The notes beneath the pieces were generated by a model. It ran no database searches. It had not been told where the DNA came from and saw only the letters and a list, made by a program, of their open reading frames with translations. DNA of 64,000 nt from Chelatococcus sambhunathii (lineage in GTDB: Bacteria; Pseudomonadota; Alphaproteobacteria; Rhizobiales; Beijerinckiaceae): contig NZ_LIOL01000004.1 in the NCBI RefSeq assembly GCF_001418005.1, positions 248,001 through 312,000 on the forward strand. Reading direction: 5' to 3'. The translations under genes and the position numbers were made by a program. Below, piece by piece: positions 12,014 to 21,053 of this stretch (its first letter is position 1; each line of letters opens with the position of its first letter).

Positions 12014-12421
12014 ATGACGACCATGACGGAGACCACGCGGGCCACCATGCTCGCCCTCGCCATCGCCACAGGCGCCGCCGGGATGCTCACCCTCAACGCC
12101 GCGTCCCCTACCCTCGCCCAGTCCGCCGGCGGCGGACAGGGCGGTGGCGGCGGTGGCGGAGCCGGCGGCCTGGGCAGCTCCGGCGAGGGCGGCAACGATC
12201 ATGAGATCTACCGTCGCATCCTGGCGCGAGACCGCCTCACCCGCGCCAGCAGTTCCAATTGCCAGCCGGGCGCGGCCTGCAACAGGCGCGTACCGCCGCG
12301 TCGACCGCCGCAGCTGCAGGCCGCAAGCGCCGACGATAGCTGCGGCATGCCGCTGCGCGTCGTCTATGACCGCAACGGCCATGCCCTCTGGTACGCCTGC
12401 CAACCTCTCCCGCAGCGCTGA
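12014..12421 (+). CDS. Small secreted protein with C-terminal RVVY...C motif (copy 1)
   Basis: A 135-residue protein of unknown function. A signal peptide (about 1-38, ending near SPTLAQS) is followed by a poly-Gly stretch, a charged region (HEIYRRILARDRLT) and a C-terminus with cysteines: NCQPGAACN, and CGMPLRVVYDRNGHALWYAC. The final module resembles the end of the next gene. The start has a GGAGAA sequence 6 bases upstream. It lies 26 bp before its smaller relative, opposite the S49 peptidase. It probably acts in the periplasm; four cysteines suggest disulfides. Confidence 0.65.
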   Translation: MTTMTETTRATMLALAIATGAAGMLTLNAASPTLAQSAGGGQGGGGGGGAGGLGSSGEGGNDHEIYRRILARDRLTRASSSNCQPGAACNRRVPPRRPPQLQAASADDSCGMPLRVVYDRNGHALWYACQPLPQR

Positions 12422-12446
12422 ACAATCGGAAATCGGGGCCCCCGCC

Positions 12447-12662
12447 ATGCGCACGTTGCTCGCCATCACCGCCCTTGCCGCGCTTTCCGCGGCGCTGACA
12501 CCCCTCGCCGTCAGCGCCATGGGCAGGGGGCCAGTCATGACGGAGACCGACGGCTCGCCGGCGGTCTCCCGCTCCGGACGGTCGCAGACCGCACCGTGCC
12601 TCAAGCCGATCCGGGTGGTCTATGGCGGCTACGGGGAGCCGGTGGTCTGCCGCGACCGCTGA
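12447..12662 (+). CDS. Small secreted protein with C-terminal RVVY...C motif (copy 2)
   Basis: A 71-residue protein with a signal peptide (MRTLLAITALAALSAALTPL, cleavage near SAM) and a mature part of about 45 residues. Its end, CLKPIRVVYGGYGEPVVC, matches the spacing of the end of the preceding gene (CGMPLRVVYDRNGHALWYAC), so the two look like a duplicated module: C, three residues, (L/I)RVVY, then a Gly and a final C. Probably co-transcribed with the preceding gene. Function unknown. Confidence 0.6.
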   Translation: MRTLLAITALAALSAALTPLAVSAMGRGPVMTETDGSPAVSRSGRSQTAPCLKPIRVVYGGYGEPVVCRDR

Positions 12663-12663
12663 G

Positions 12664-12679
12664 CGGCCTCTAAAGGCCG
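12664..12679. terminator. Short hairpin between converging genes
   Basis: CGGCCT-CTAA-AGGCCG, a 6-bp stem, lies between the stop of the small secreted gene and the end of the S49 peptidase gene. Its position between convergent genes suits a weak bidirectional terminator, but there is no U-run on either side. Confidence 0.3.
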
Positions 12680-13527
12680 AAGCGTCCCCAGCGCGCCCGC
12701 TCCTCCAGCGCGGCGACAACTTCGGCAGGATCGACGAAGGCCGAGGCCTCAGACCTGCCCAGGAGCCCACGTGAGAACAGCGATCGCCGGTCGGCGACCA
12801 GCGGCAGGCGCACGTTGTCGCCGAAGCGCTGGCGCATCACCGAACGGAGATCGCCGATGCCGTCGATGATGCCAAGGTCGAGGGCTTCCTGCGCCGACCA
12901 GAAGGCGCCCGAAAAGAGCTCGTCGTCGCTGCCATGGAGGCGGGCGCCGCGCCGCTCGCGCACGATGGCGATGAACTTGCGATGGATCTCGGCCTGGATG
13001 TCCTTGAGGCGTGCCACGTCTTCCGGCCGCTCGGGCCGGAACGGGTCGAGGATCATCTTGCGGTCGCCCGCCGTGTAGACGCGCCGCTCTATGCCGAGGC
13101 GCTCAATGAGCCTGTCGAAGCCGAATCCAGCCGAGACGACGCCGATGGAGCCGACGAGCGAGAAGGAATCGGCGAAGATCTCGTCGGCCGCGAGCAAAAG
13201 CATGTAGCCGCCCGAAGCGGCGATATCCTCGGCGAAGGCGAAGACCGGCACTTCCTTCTCGTCGGCCAGGGCGCGCACACGCTGCATGATGAGATGCGAC
13301 TGCACCGGTGACCCACCCGGCGAATTGACGATGAGGGCCACGGCCGCGACATCGCCGAAGCCGAACGCCGTCTCGAGCGATCTCGCCACGGATTCGAGGG
13401 TGATGTTGGAGCGCAGCGGCATGGGCATGCCGATGGTGCCCTGCAGGCGCACGACCGGTACCAGCGGCTGGCGGGCGCGGAAGCGTGCGGGCAGGAAGCG
13501 TCTCAGAAACAGGGGCGCTGAAACCAT
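12670..13527 (-). CDS. S49-family peptidase (SppA/SohB-like)
   Basis: A 285-residue serine protease of family S49. The core includes VVRLQGTIG, ALIVNSPGGSPVQS (oxyanion region), FAEDIAASGGYMLLLAADEI with the predicted nucleophile Ser in SGGY, GSIGVVSAGFG, and YTAGDRKMILDPF, whose Lys lies where the catalytic Lys of B. subtilis-type SppA is expected. The N-terminus is short, mildly hydrophobic and basic, so it may be membrane-associated. Members digest signal peptides or membrane protein fragments. The ATG at 13527 has AAGGTG upstream; the long upstream extension is not protein-like. It lies in the usual rhizobial interval between the tRNA methyltransferase-like gene and glyQ. Confidence 0.9.
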   Translation of the reverse strand: MVSAPLFLRRFLPARFRARQPLVPVVRLQGTIGMPMPLRSNITLESVARSLETAFGFGDVAAVALIVNSPGGSPVQSHLIMQRVRALADEKEVPVFAFAEDIAASGGYMLLLAADEIFADSFSLVGSIGVVSAGFGFDRLIERLGIERRVYTAGDRKMILDPFRPERPEDVARLKDIQAEIHRKFIAIVRERRGARLHGSDDELFSGAFWSAQEALDLGIIDGIGDLRSVMRQRFGDNVRLPLVADRRSLFSRGLLGRSEASAFVDPAEVVAALEERARWGRFGL

Positions 13528-13691
13528 GGCACCTTGCGGGATGGCAGTGCAGGGCCGCCAGCATAGCCGCCCCCCGGGGGGAAACAAGGCGCGGATGTTT
13601 CCATACATCGTCGGTTCATGTGCCATCACCCATGATGTCCGGGATTTCGCCGGAAAGGCTCCGCCCGAAGCCGGCGAGGAAGGAGGAAGTG

Positions 13692-14015
13692 ATGTTCCGC
13701 ATGAGCAGGATCGGTGCAGCGGCGCTGTTTGCCGCTCTTCTCGGCCTGACGGCCGCCCAGCCGGCAGCGGCAAGCCCGCTCGCCACCTCGCAGGGCGCCA
13801 GCCAGCTGGCCACGACGGCGACAGGCGTCGAGAAAGTGCAGTACTACTACGGCCCGCCACGCCGCTATTGGGGACACCCGCGATATCACCGCCGCCACTG
13901 GCGCGGGCATCGCTGGCGCGACGGCCGCTACTGGGGACCGCCGCCGCGGTCGCGCGTCGTCTGCCGCACCGTCTTCACCGATTGGGGACCGAGCCGCGTT
14001 TGCCGCAGGTGGTGA
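13692..14015 (+). CDS. Secreted His/Arg/Tyr/Trp-rich small protein
   Basis: A 107-residue protein with a signal peptide (about 1-28, AAQPAAAS) and a highly aromatic, basic C-terminal half: YYYGPPRRYWGHPRYHRRHWRGHRW and the end CRTVFTDWGPSRVCRRW with two cysteines. It resembles the YXXGP/HXXHW-type small periplasmic or BA14K-like proteins frequent in Hyphomicrobiales. A strong AGGAGG ribosome-binding site lies 8 bases before the ATG. Function is unknown; membrane, metal or polyanion binding are possibilities only. Confidence 0.7.
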   Translation: MFRMSRIGAAALFAALLGLTAAQPAAASPLATSQGASQLATTATGVEKVQYYYGPPRRYWGHPRYHRRHWRGHRWRDGRYWGPPPRSRVVCRTVFTDWGPSRVCRRW

Positions 14016-14018
14016 CCA

Positions 14019-14798
14019 TCAGCCCATCGCGACGGACGCCCTGCCCCGATGCACGGCGTCCGCCTCCGGCGTGAAGCGTCCATCCGGCTCGTGGAGCACG
14101 AAGCCGGGCAGCAGCCGCAGCGGGGCGCGACTGCCCCTGCGGGCAGCGACGAGCAGCCGTACGGCAGGCCTGTCAGGGCGGGGGTGGACCGGGCGCACGA
14201 CAATGTCACCGAAGCGGCCTGCCAGCGCCGCAAGGAGCCCGGCGAGCCCGTCCGCCCGGTGAATGAGAACGAGGCGTCCGTCCGGCACGAGCACGTCTGC
14301 AGCGGCGCGCAACCATCCCACAAGAGCGGCGTCGGCCATGACGTGCGCTGCCCGGCGCGCCGCATCGGGCGAGTTCCGCACCCGCCCCGCGGGCCAGAAG
14401 GGCGGATTCGTCGCCACGAGATCGGCCGAACATGCGGACAGTCCGGCCTTCCGCCGCATGGCGGCCGGCGCAAGGATATCGGCCTCGCATACCGAGAAGC
14501 GGCCTTCGAACCCGTTGAGCACAACATTGCGCCGCGCCAGCGCAGCGAGCGCCGGATCGTTCTCGACGAGCACGACGCGGCAAGACGGGTGAAGCGCCGC
14601 GACCATGAGGCCGACGGCACCGACGCCGGCACCGAAATCGGCCACCGTCTCCGCGCCCACCGCACCGCACGCCGCCGCCAGCAGCACGGCATCCGACCCG
14701 GCCCGGTGACCCTTGCGAGGCTGCACGAGCCGCAGGCGCCCGTCGAGCATGGCATCCTCGGTCACGTCGCCGCAAGCGGCCGGCTCCCCGTCATGCAT
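14019..14798 (-). CDS. tRNA1(Val) (adenine37-N6)-methyltransferase-like protein
   Basis: A 259-residue SAM-dependent methyltransferase. Motif I is VADFGAGVGAVGL; the catalytic NPPF motif of N6-adenine methyltransferases is in LVATNPPFW; DGRLRLVQPRKGHRAGSDAVLLAA precedes motif I as in TrmN6/YfiC-like proteins, which methylate A37 of tRNA1(Val). The final tail matches the family. The ATG at 14798 overlaps the DUF2007 stop by 8 bp, so translation is likely coupled. The exact substrate is inferred from family, so no gene symbol is given. Confidence 0.85.
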   Translation of the reverse strand: MHDGEPAACGDVTEDAMLDGRLRLVQPRKGHRAGSDAVLLAAACGAVGAETVADFGAGVGAVGLMVAALHPSCRVVLVENDPALAALARRNVVLNGFEGRFSVCEADILAPAAMRRKAGLSACSADLVATNPPFWPAGRVRNSPDAARRAAHVMADAALVGWLRAAADVLVPDGRLVLIHRADGLAGLLAALAGRFGDIVVRPVHPRPDRPAVRLLVAARRGSRAPLRLLPGFVLHEPDGRFTPEADAVHRGRASVAMG

Positions 14799-15015
14799 CG
14801 CGCAGCTCTGCCGCAAACCCCGCATCGCCGAGAAGGCGGCGCGCCCGGACCTCCTCGTCATCGGCAACGAGCAGGCGCCGCTGGAAGGCGCCGATTGATC
14901 CCTCGAGGATGCTCATATGCGCATCGGCGACGAAACAGGGGATGTCGGCGGCCTTGAGAAGCGCCTCGGCAGCCCCCAAAAGCACGATATCGTTGGTGCG
15001 CATGAGTTCCTTCAT
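14791..15015 (-). CDS. DUF2007-domain small protein
   Basis: A 74-residue protein of the DUF2007 (signal-transducing PII-like fold) family: MKELMRTNDIVLLGAAEALLKAADIPCFVADAH, then ILEGSIGAFQRRLLV and a closing DEEVRARRLLGDAGF. It is found next to the same methyltransferase in many rhizobia. It overlaps that gene by 8 bp and is divergent from ispB across a 146-bp gap. A regulatory or adaptor role is only presumed. Confidence 0.88.
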   Translation of the reverse strand: MKELMRTNDIVLLGAAEALLKAADIPCFVADAHMSILEGSIGAFQRRLLVADDEEVRARRLLGDAGFAAELRDA

Positions 15016-15161
15016 TCCCCCGCCTTCCTGCGCCCGAGAGCCTGGCCGGTCCCGCCTTGCGGCAACGGGGCCCGTTGCGGCCCGTCATTGGTGCGTGCAA
15101 GGTGCAGCAAATATCGCTATTTGTCGCGGCTGCTGGTGGCGTCAAGTTGGAGGAAGAGAGC

Positions 15162-16178
15162 GTGGGTGTCGTCGTCCCCATGGAGGAGCGCACGCGGGAG
15201 CAGACCGGTATAGACAGGCTGGTGGCGCTGGTCTCCCCCGGCATGGCCCGCGTCAACCAGATGATCCTGTCGCGGACAGGTTCGGACGTGGCGATGATTC
15301 CCGAGGTCGCCAACCATCTCATCTCTTCCGGCGGCAAGCGCCTGCGCCCGATGCTGACGCTCGCCACCGCCCAGCTCTGCGGCTACGAAGGCGACGGCGA
15401 TGTCAAGCTCGCCGCGAGCGTCGAGTTCATGCATACCGCGACGCTGCTGCACGACGACGTGGTGGACGAGAGTGACATGCGCCGCGGCAAGCTCGCCGCC
15501 CGCATGGTGTGGGGCAACGAGGCGAGCGTGCTCGTCGGCGATTTCCTGCTCGGCCAGGCCTTCAAGATGATGGTCGAGGTCGGCTCGCTCGATGCGCTCG
15601 CCGTGCTCGCCGATGCGGCGGCCGTCATCGCCGAGGGCGAGGTGTGGCAGCTGTCGGCAGCCAAGAACCTTGCCACCACCGAGCAGGGCTATCTTGCCGT
15701 GGTGGAGGCGAAGACGGCCGCGCTCTTTGCCGCCGCCTGCGAGGTCGGCCCCATTCTCGCCGCCCGCCCGGCCCACGAACGAGCCGCCTGCCGCAGCTAC
15801 GGAACCAGTCTCGGCATCGCCTTCCAGCTCATCGACGATGCGCTCGACTACGGCGGCTCCAGCGCCAGCCTCGGCAAGAACGTCGGCGACGACTTCCGCG
15901 AGGGCAAGATCACTCTGCCCGTCGTGCTCTCACTCGCGCGGGGCGACGAGGCCGAGCGCGCCTTCTGGCACCGCACGCTGGAGAAGGGCGAGGTGCGCGA
16001 CGAGGATCTCGCCGAGGCGCAGCGCATCATGCGCCGCCACGGGGCCATCGACGACACCATCGCGCGGGCCCGCACCTATGGCGATGCTGCTTGCGAGGCG
16101 CTGTCCACCTTCCCTGACGGGCCGATGAAGACGGCGCTCCTCGACGCCGTCGCCTTCTGCATCGCCCGCGCCTACTGA
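15162..16178 (+). CDS. ispB: Polyprenyl (octa/decaprenyl) diphosphate synthase
   Basis: A 338-residue trans-prenyltransferase that makes the long isoprenoid side chain of ubiquinone from FPP and IPP. Both aspartate-rich motifs are visible: LLHDDVVDES (first) and QLIDDALDY (second), along with GGKRLRPML and GNEASVLVGDFLL. I chose the GTG at 15162, which has GGAGGAA upstream and gives MGVVVP, the usual rhizobial beginning; an in-frame ATG at 15180 is the alternative. The chain length cannot be read from the sequence. Converges on ispE with only 3 bp between stops. Confidence 0.93.
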   Translation: MGVVVPMEERTREQTGIDRLVALVSPGMARVNQMILSRTGSDVAMIPEVANHLISSGGKRLRPMLTLATAQLCGYEGDGDVKLAASVEFMHTATLLHDDVVDESDMRRGKLAARMVWGNEASVLVGDFLLGQAFKMMVEVGSLDALAVLADAAAVIAEGEVWQLSAAKNLATTEQGYLAVVEAKTAALFAAACEVGPILAARPAHERAACRSYGTSLGIAFQLIDDALDYGGSSASLGKNVGDDFREGKITLPVVLSLARGDEAERAFWHRTLEKGEVRDEDLAEAQRIMRRHGAIDDTIARARTYGDAACEALSTFPDGPMKTALLDAVAFCIARAY

Positions 16179-16181
16179 CCG

Positions 16182-17093
16182 TCAGCGCAGAGAGGTCGCG
16201 CGCGCCCACCACGCCGGGCGCGCGGCGGCGATCGCGCGGCGCCCACGCGCTGCGGCACGGCAATCGTCGAACAGGCCGAAGACGGTCGCGCCCGAGCCGG
16301 ACATGCGGGCGAGCCGACACTCCGGCAGGCTGCGCAGCAGGGCGAGAGCTTCCGCGATCGCCGGCGACAGCGTCCTCGCCGGCGCCTCAAGATCGTTGCG
16401 CGCCTTGGCGAGCACGGCGAGAACCTCGCTCCGGCCACATCCGTCAGCCGGCGCCACCGGCTGCAGTGTCGGCTCCCTCATCGTACCGGCACGAAGCCCG
16501 AGGCCGCGAAAGACGTCGGCCGTCGCCAGCGGCGTGCGCGGATTGACGAGGACGGCGAAGAGCCGCGGCAGGCCGAGCGGCGGTGCGAGGAGATCGCCGA
16601 TGCCGGCCATGACCCGCGCCCGGCCGTCGAGGCAGACGGGCACGTCCGCGCCCGTCGCAACGGCGGCGGCGCGGATGGCCGGGTCGTCGAGGCCGAGGCC
16701 GTTGAGCCGCGCCATGAGGCGCAGCGCCGCCGCCGCGTCGGACGAACCGCCGCCGAGGCCGGCCGCAACCGGCAGGCGCTTGTCGAGATGGAAATGTCCG
16801 GCCACGAGGCCCGGCCGCCGGGCCATGAGATGGTGCACGGCCCGCAGCACGAGGTTGTCCTGCCCGCCACCCGCGGCCTCCGCGCCCGGGCCGGAGACCG
16901 TGAGACCGAGCGGCCGGACGGGATCGAGCGACAGGCGGTCGCCGCAGCCGGCGAAGGCGACGAGGCTTTCGAGCAGATGATAGCCATCCGCCCGCCGGCC
17001 GGTGACGTGCAGCGACAGGTTCACCTTGGCCGGCGCACGCTCGACGAGGAGATGGCCGGCGGGAGTGGGACGAAGGTGCGGCTGCACGGTCAT
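16182..17093 (-). CDS. ispE: 4-diphosphocytidyl-2-C-methyl-D-erythritol kinase
   Basis: A 303-residue GHMP kinase that phosphorylates CDP-methylerythritol in the MEP isoprenoid pathway. Marks are [22 protein letters not shown] at the N-terminus (substrate site with Lys and Asp), the glycine-rich ATP loop [19 protein letters not shown], and the C-terminal [12 protein letters not shown]. Length is normal. It lies next to ispB, which uses the pathway's product, as in many rhizobia, but the two are convergent here. Confidence 0.96.
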   Translation of the reverse strand: MTVQPHLRPTPAGHLLVERAPAKVNLSLHVTGRRADGYHLLESLVAFAGCGDRLSLDPVRPLGLTVSGPGAEAAGGGQDNLVLRAVHHLMARRPGLVAGHFHLDKRLPVAAGLGGGSSDAAAALRLMARLNGLGLDDPAIRAAAVATGADVPVCLDGRARVMAGIGDLLAPPLGLPRLFAVLVNPRTPLATADVFRGLGLRAGTMREPTLQPVAPADGCGRSEVLAVLAKARNDLEAPARTLSPAIAEALALLRSLPECRLARMSGSGATVFGLFDDCRAAARGRRAIAAARPAWWARATSLR

Positions 17094-17216
17094 GAGCGGT
17101 TATCGGACTGCAGCCGGGTTCCTATTTCCTGAGGGAGTACTGACGCTGACATCTCCCTCTCCGCCGGCCGGGAGAAGGAGACGTACCACGGCGCCGTCAT
17201 CCGAAAGCCCGTCTAC

Positions 17217-19001
17217 TCACCCGCCGTTCTTCGGCTTCTCGACGGCCTCGGCGGCCGCGGGCTTTTCTTCGTCAGGCAGGCCCTTCTCGATCTTCTCGAG
17301 GATCTTGACGAGGTCCTCGGGCTCAGGGTCGAGGTCGCGCGCGTGGTTCCACTGGAACTTCGCCTCGAGCTTGCGGCCCGTGCGCCAGTAGGCGTCACCG
17401 AGGTGGTCGTTGATCGTGGGGTCGGACGGGCGCAGCTCGATGGCGCGCTCCAGCTCACGCACCGCATCGTCGTAGCGCCCGAGGCGGTAATAGGCCCAGC
17501 CGAGGCTGTCGACGATATAGCCGTCCCGCGGCCTGAGCTCGACGGCCCGCTTCAGCATCTCGAAGGCCTCGTCGAGGTTCATGTGCCGGTCGACCCACGA
17601 ATAGCCGAGATAGTTGAGCACGAGCGCCCGGTCGCTGCCGACGCTCTCGGGCGCGAGTTCCAGCGCCTTCTTGAAGTCCGCTTCGGCCTTCGGCCATTCC
17701 TTCGAGCGCTCGTAGGCGATGCCGCGGAAGTAGAAGAGCGTCCAGCGCGACTGGTCGGGCGTGCCGATGGCCTCGACGGCGCGGGTGTAGACCTCGGCCG
17801 CCGCGGCGAAGTCCTTGCGCGAGCGCAGGAGGTTGCCGAGCGCGATCAGGCCCTCGACATCGTCCGGATTGGCGGCGATCAGTTCCTCGAGATGCTTCTG
17901 GGCCCTGTCCTTCTCGCCCATGAGCTCCAGCGAGACGGCAATCTGGATGTCGATGCTCGACCTGAGCGGCGAGTTCGCCGGCATCGTCTCGAAAACCTCG
18001 ATGGCCGAAGCATATTGCTTGAGCCGCTCCAGCATGTCGCCGAGCGTGACGATGGCAAGCTCGTGCTTCGGTGCGAGGAAGGTCGCAAGGCGCAGATAGA
18101 TGAGCGCCGCAATCTCATCGCCTTGGCTGTTGCCCGCAGCCCCAAGGCCGTAGAGCACCTCGGCCGCTCCCTCCTGGGTGTTGGCGATGAGCGACGACAG
18201 GCGCTCCCCGGCCTCGAGCCGCTGCAGCGCGTCTTGCACGATGGGGTTGCGGGGGAGCAGCCGGTCGAAGGCCTCATAGACGCGCCGGGCCTCCTCCGCC
18301 TCGCCGCGCACGGACAGAAGCCGCCCGTAGGCATCGACGACGCGCAGCGTCGTGCGCTCCACGTCGTAGGCCGCCTTCAGCCGGTTTTCCGCCTCTCGGC
18401 GATTGCCGCCGACAGCGGCGATGAGGCCCGCGTGATAGTCGCGGAAGACGTTGTAGGAATTTTCGCCCTTGAGCCGCTCGACCGTGTCGAGCGCGCGGCG
18501 CAGGTTGCCCGAGCCCACCCAGGACCAGGCCGACAGCAGGGTCGCCGTCAGGTCCGCCGCGCGGCCGCGCCCGCCGCTGCCGAGATACTTGCGCGCGGTG
18601 ACATAGCGCCGCGCCTTCATCGCCTCGACACCGAGGGCAAGGCGCGCAAGGCCGTTGTTGGCGTCGCGCTGCAGCAGCTGGCGCGCGGCCGAGAAGGCCT
18701 CCTCCATATCGCCGTTGGCGAGCAGCGCGACGAAGGCGCGCTCCAGGAGTTCCGGATTGCGGGGATCGTCCCGCAACGCCTCGCGGAAGTAGAGCGCCGC
18801 CGCCCGCGTGTCGCGCGCCGATCCGGCGACCACTGCTGCAAGATAGTTGCCCTCGACGCTCTCGGCCGGCCCGGGCAGGCTGTCGATGGCGAGTTCCACG
18901 TCCTCAGCCTTGGCCGAGAGCGTGCCCGGCTGCCCGAAGGCCATGACGGAAAAGATGCAGCAAGCCGAAATGGCAATGCGCGAGAAGCGCCTGAAGGTCA
19001 T
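17217..19001 (-). CDS. TPR-repeat protein
   Basis: A 594-residue protein made almost wholly of tetratricopeptide repeats, about fourteen, following a signal peptide (MTFRRFSRIAISACCIFSVMAFG...SAKAED). Clear repeat units include EGLIALGNLLRSRKDFAAAAEVYTRAVEA, SDRALVLNYLGYSWVDRHMNLDEAFEMLKRAVEL and YYRLGRYDDAVRELERAIEL near the end. It is probably a periplasmic or outer-membrane-associated scaffold. The ATG at 19001 begins the signal peptide; the ribosome site is weak. It sits between ETF-QO and ispE on the same strand, a position conserved in related genomes as far as I recall. The partner is unknown. Confidence 0.85.
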   Translation of the reverse strand: MTFRRFSRIAISACCIFSVMAFGQPGTLSAKAEDVELAIDSLPGPAESVEGNYLAAVVAGSARDTRAAALYFREALRDDPRNPELLERAFVALLANGDMEEAFSAARQLLQRDANNGLARLALGVEAMKARRYVTARKYLGSGGRGRAADLTATLLSAWSWVGSGNLRRALDTVERLKGENSYNVFRDYHAGLIAAVGGNRREAENRLKAAYDVERTTLRVVDAYGRLLSVRGEAEEARRVYEAFDRLLPRNPIVQDALQRLEAGERLSSLIANTQEGAAEVLYGLGAAGNSQGDEIAALIYLRLATFLAPKHELAIVTLGDMLERLKQYASAIEVFETMPANSPLRSSIDIQIAVSLELMGEKDRAQKHLEELIAANPDDVEGLIALGNLLRSRKDFAAAAEVYTRAVEAIGTPDQSRWTLFYFRGIAYERSKEWPKAEADFKKALELAPESVGSDRALVLNYLGYSWVDRHMNLDEAFEMLKRAVELRPRDGYIVDSLGWAYYRLGRYDDAVRELERAIELRPSDPTINDHLGDAYWRTGRKLEAKFQWNHARDLDPEPEDLVKILEKIEKGLPDEEKPAAAEAVEKPKNGG

Positions 19002-19129
19002 GTGAATCACGTGTTCTCTTGCCGCCCTTGCGCCGCTTGCGGGGGAAGCGCGGCGCCTTCTTCTATCACCGCGCAACATGACCTTTTTGCGGTGCATCGG
19101 CAATAGCGGCGGGTAAACGAACGACCCGT

Positions 19130-19168
19130 CGGCATCGAGCCGGGCGCGACGGCCACGGCTCGATGCCG
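19130..19168 (-). terminator. Predicted terminator hairpin after ETF-QO gene
   Basis: CGGCATCGAGCC (19130-19141) and GGCTCGATGCCG (19157-19168) form a perfect 12-bp stem 8 bp beyond the ETF-QO stop on the minus strand. The U-run after it is poor, so it may be an mRNA 3'-end stabiliser or a weak terminator. Confidence 0.5.
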
Positions 19169-19175
19169 AATGGCC

Positions 19176-20852
19176 TCACATGTTCGGATAGTTGGGTCCG
19201 CCGCCGCCTTCCGGCGTCACCCAGGTGATGTTCTGGGCCGGGTCCTTGATGTCGCAGGTCTTGCAGTGCACGCAATTCTGCGCGTTGATCACAAATCGGG
19301 GATTGGTCCGCGCCGCCGCGTCGTCATACACCACCTCGTAGACCGCCGCCGGGCAGTAGAGGCGCGCCGGCTCGCCGTAGAGCGGCAGATTCCGCTCCAC
19401 CGGAATCGTGGGATCGGCCAGCTTGAGGTGGACCGGCTGGTCCTCCTCGTGATTGGTGTTGGACAGGAAGACGGACGAGAGCTTGTCGAAGGATACGATG
19501 CCGTCCGGCTTCGGGTAGGTGATCGGCTTGACCTCGTCGATTCGCTTCAAGGTCGCGTGATCGGGCTTGCCGTGGCCGAGCGTGCCAAAGAGCGAGAAGC
19601 CGAGGAGCTCGTTCGTCCACATGTCGATGCCGCCGATGGCGACGCCCGCCATGGTGCCGAAGCGCGACCACAACGGCTTGACGTTGCGCACCTTGTGCAG
19701 GTCGCGGCCGATATCGGAGCCGCGCCAGCCGGTCTCGTAGCCGGCGAGTTCGTCGTGCTCCCGCCCCTGGCCAAGCGCCGCGAAGACGTTTTCGGCACAG
19801 AGCATGCCGGACAGGATGGCGTTGTGCGAGCCCTTGATGCGCGGCACGTTGACGAAGCCGGCGGCACAGCCGATGAGCGCCCCGCCGGGGAAGACGAGCT
19901 TCGGCACCGACTGGAAGCCTCCTTCCGTGATGGCGCGCGCGCCGTAGGCAATGCGCTTGCCACCCTCCAGCATGCCCCGGATCATCGGATGGGTCTTGAA
20001 GCGCTGGAACTCGTCGAACGGCGACAGGGTCGGGTTCGAATAGTTGAGGTGCACGACGAAACCGATCGAGACCAGGTTGTCGTCGAAGTGGTAGAGGAAG
20101 GAGCCGCCGCCGGTGCTGTTGTCGAGCGGCCAGCCGAAGGAGTGCTGGACGAGGCCGGGCTCAAATTTCTCTGGCGGGATCTGCCACAATTCCTTGAGCC
20201 CGATGCCGAATTTCTGCGGCTCGCGGCCCTCGTCGAGCGAGAAGCGCCGGATGACCTGCTTCGACAGCGAGCCCCGCGCGCCCTCGCCGAGGAGAGTATA
20301 CTTGCCGCGCAGCTCCATGCCGCGGGTGAACTCGGCCTTGGGCTCGCCATTCCGGCCGACGCCCATGTCGCCGGTGGCGATGCCGACGACCTCGCCCTTG
20401 TCGCCGTAGAGCACCTCGGCGGCGGCGAAGCCCGGATAGATCTCGACGCCGAGCGCCTCCGCCCGCGCGGCGAGATAGCGCGCCACATTGCCGAGCGAGC
20501 CGACGAAATTGCCGTGGTTGTTCATGAGCCGCGGCATCAGGGCATTGGGCAGCCTGACGCCGCCCGCGGGGCCGAGATAGAGGAAGCGGTCGGCTGTAAC
20601 CTGCGTCTTCAGCGGCCGCTCGGGATCCTCGCGCCAGTCGGGCAGCAGCCGGTCGAGGCCGACGGGGTCGATCACCGCGCCCGAGAGAATGTGGGCGCCG
20701 ACCTCGGAGCCCTTCTCCACGACGACGACGGAGACGTCCCGGTCCGCCTCGGCAGCGAGTTGCTTGAGGCGAATCGCAGCAGCAAGGCCGGCCGGGCCTG
20801 CGCCGACGATGACGACGTCGTAGTCCATTCGCTCCCGTTCGGGCAGATCCAT
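19176..20852 (-). CDS. Electron transfer flavoprotein-ubiquinone oxidoreductase
   Basis: A 558-residue flavo-iron-sulfur protein that passes electrons from ETF to ubiquinone at the inner membrane. FAD binding: YDVVIVGAGPAGLAAAIRL at the N-terminus. Ubiquinone/membrane region around 220-330 (QKFGIGLKELWQI). The C-terminal 4Fe-4S domain uses CPAAVYEV and CVHCKTCDIKDPAQNITW. Length and ending GGPNYPNM are typical. The ATG at 20852 has AAGGAG 9 bases upstream. It is divergent from the uracil-DNA glycosylase gene across a 201-bp AT-rich stretch. Confidence 0.97.
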   Translation of the reverse strand: MDLPERERMDYDVVIVGAGPAGLAAAIRLKQLAAEADRDVSVVVVEKGSEVGAHILSGAVIDPVGLDRLLPDWREDPERPLKTQVTADRFLYLGPAGGVRLPNALMPRLMNNHGNFVGSLGNVARYLAARAEALGVEIYPGFAAAEVLYGDKGEVVGIATGDMGVGRNGEPKAEFTRGMELRGKYTLLGEGARGSLSKQVIRRFSLDEGREPQKFGIGLKELWQIPPEKFEPGLVQHSFGWPLDNSTGGGSFLYHFDDNLVSIGFVVHLNYSNPTLSPFDEFQRFKTHPMIRGMLEGGKRIAYGARAITEGGFQSVPKLVFPGGALIGCAAGFVNVPRIKGSHNAILSGMLCAENVFAALGQGREHDELAGYETGWRGSDIGRDLHKVRNVKPLWSRFGTMAGVAIGGIDMWTNELLGFSLFGTLGHGKPDHATLKRIDEVKPITYPKPDGIVSFDKLSSVFLSNTNHEEDQPVHLKLADPTIPVERNLPLYGEPARLYCPAAVYEVVYDDAAARTNPRFVINAQNCVHCKTCDIKDPAQNITWVTPEGGGGPNYPNM

Positions 20853-21053
20853 CAGGCCACTCCTTGGCTTATCAGCACCCCGGCGGATTTTTTATTTGTA
20901 TACGAACAATTCCATATGTGCTGCAATCATCGATACGCGAAGTCTTCGACCCGTTCCAGACTGCATGTTGCACTGCGGGCGCGACCTCTCGAAGCGGAGG
21001 ACGGCGGCGATCCGGCACTGGCAAGGTGCCGGTGGCGCCTCTAGAATGCCGGC

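Noticed and set aside
20880-20960. AT-rich stretch with GTATACGAAC considered as a second SOS box
   Set aside because: Only one GAAC/GTTC half is present at the needed spacing; it is more likely just promoter DNA between ETF-QO and UDG.
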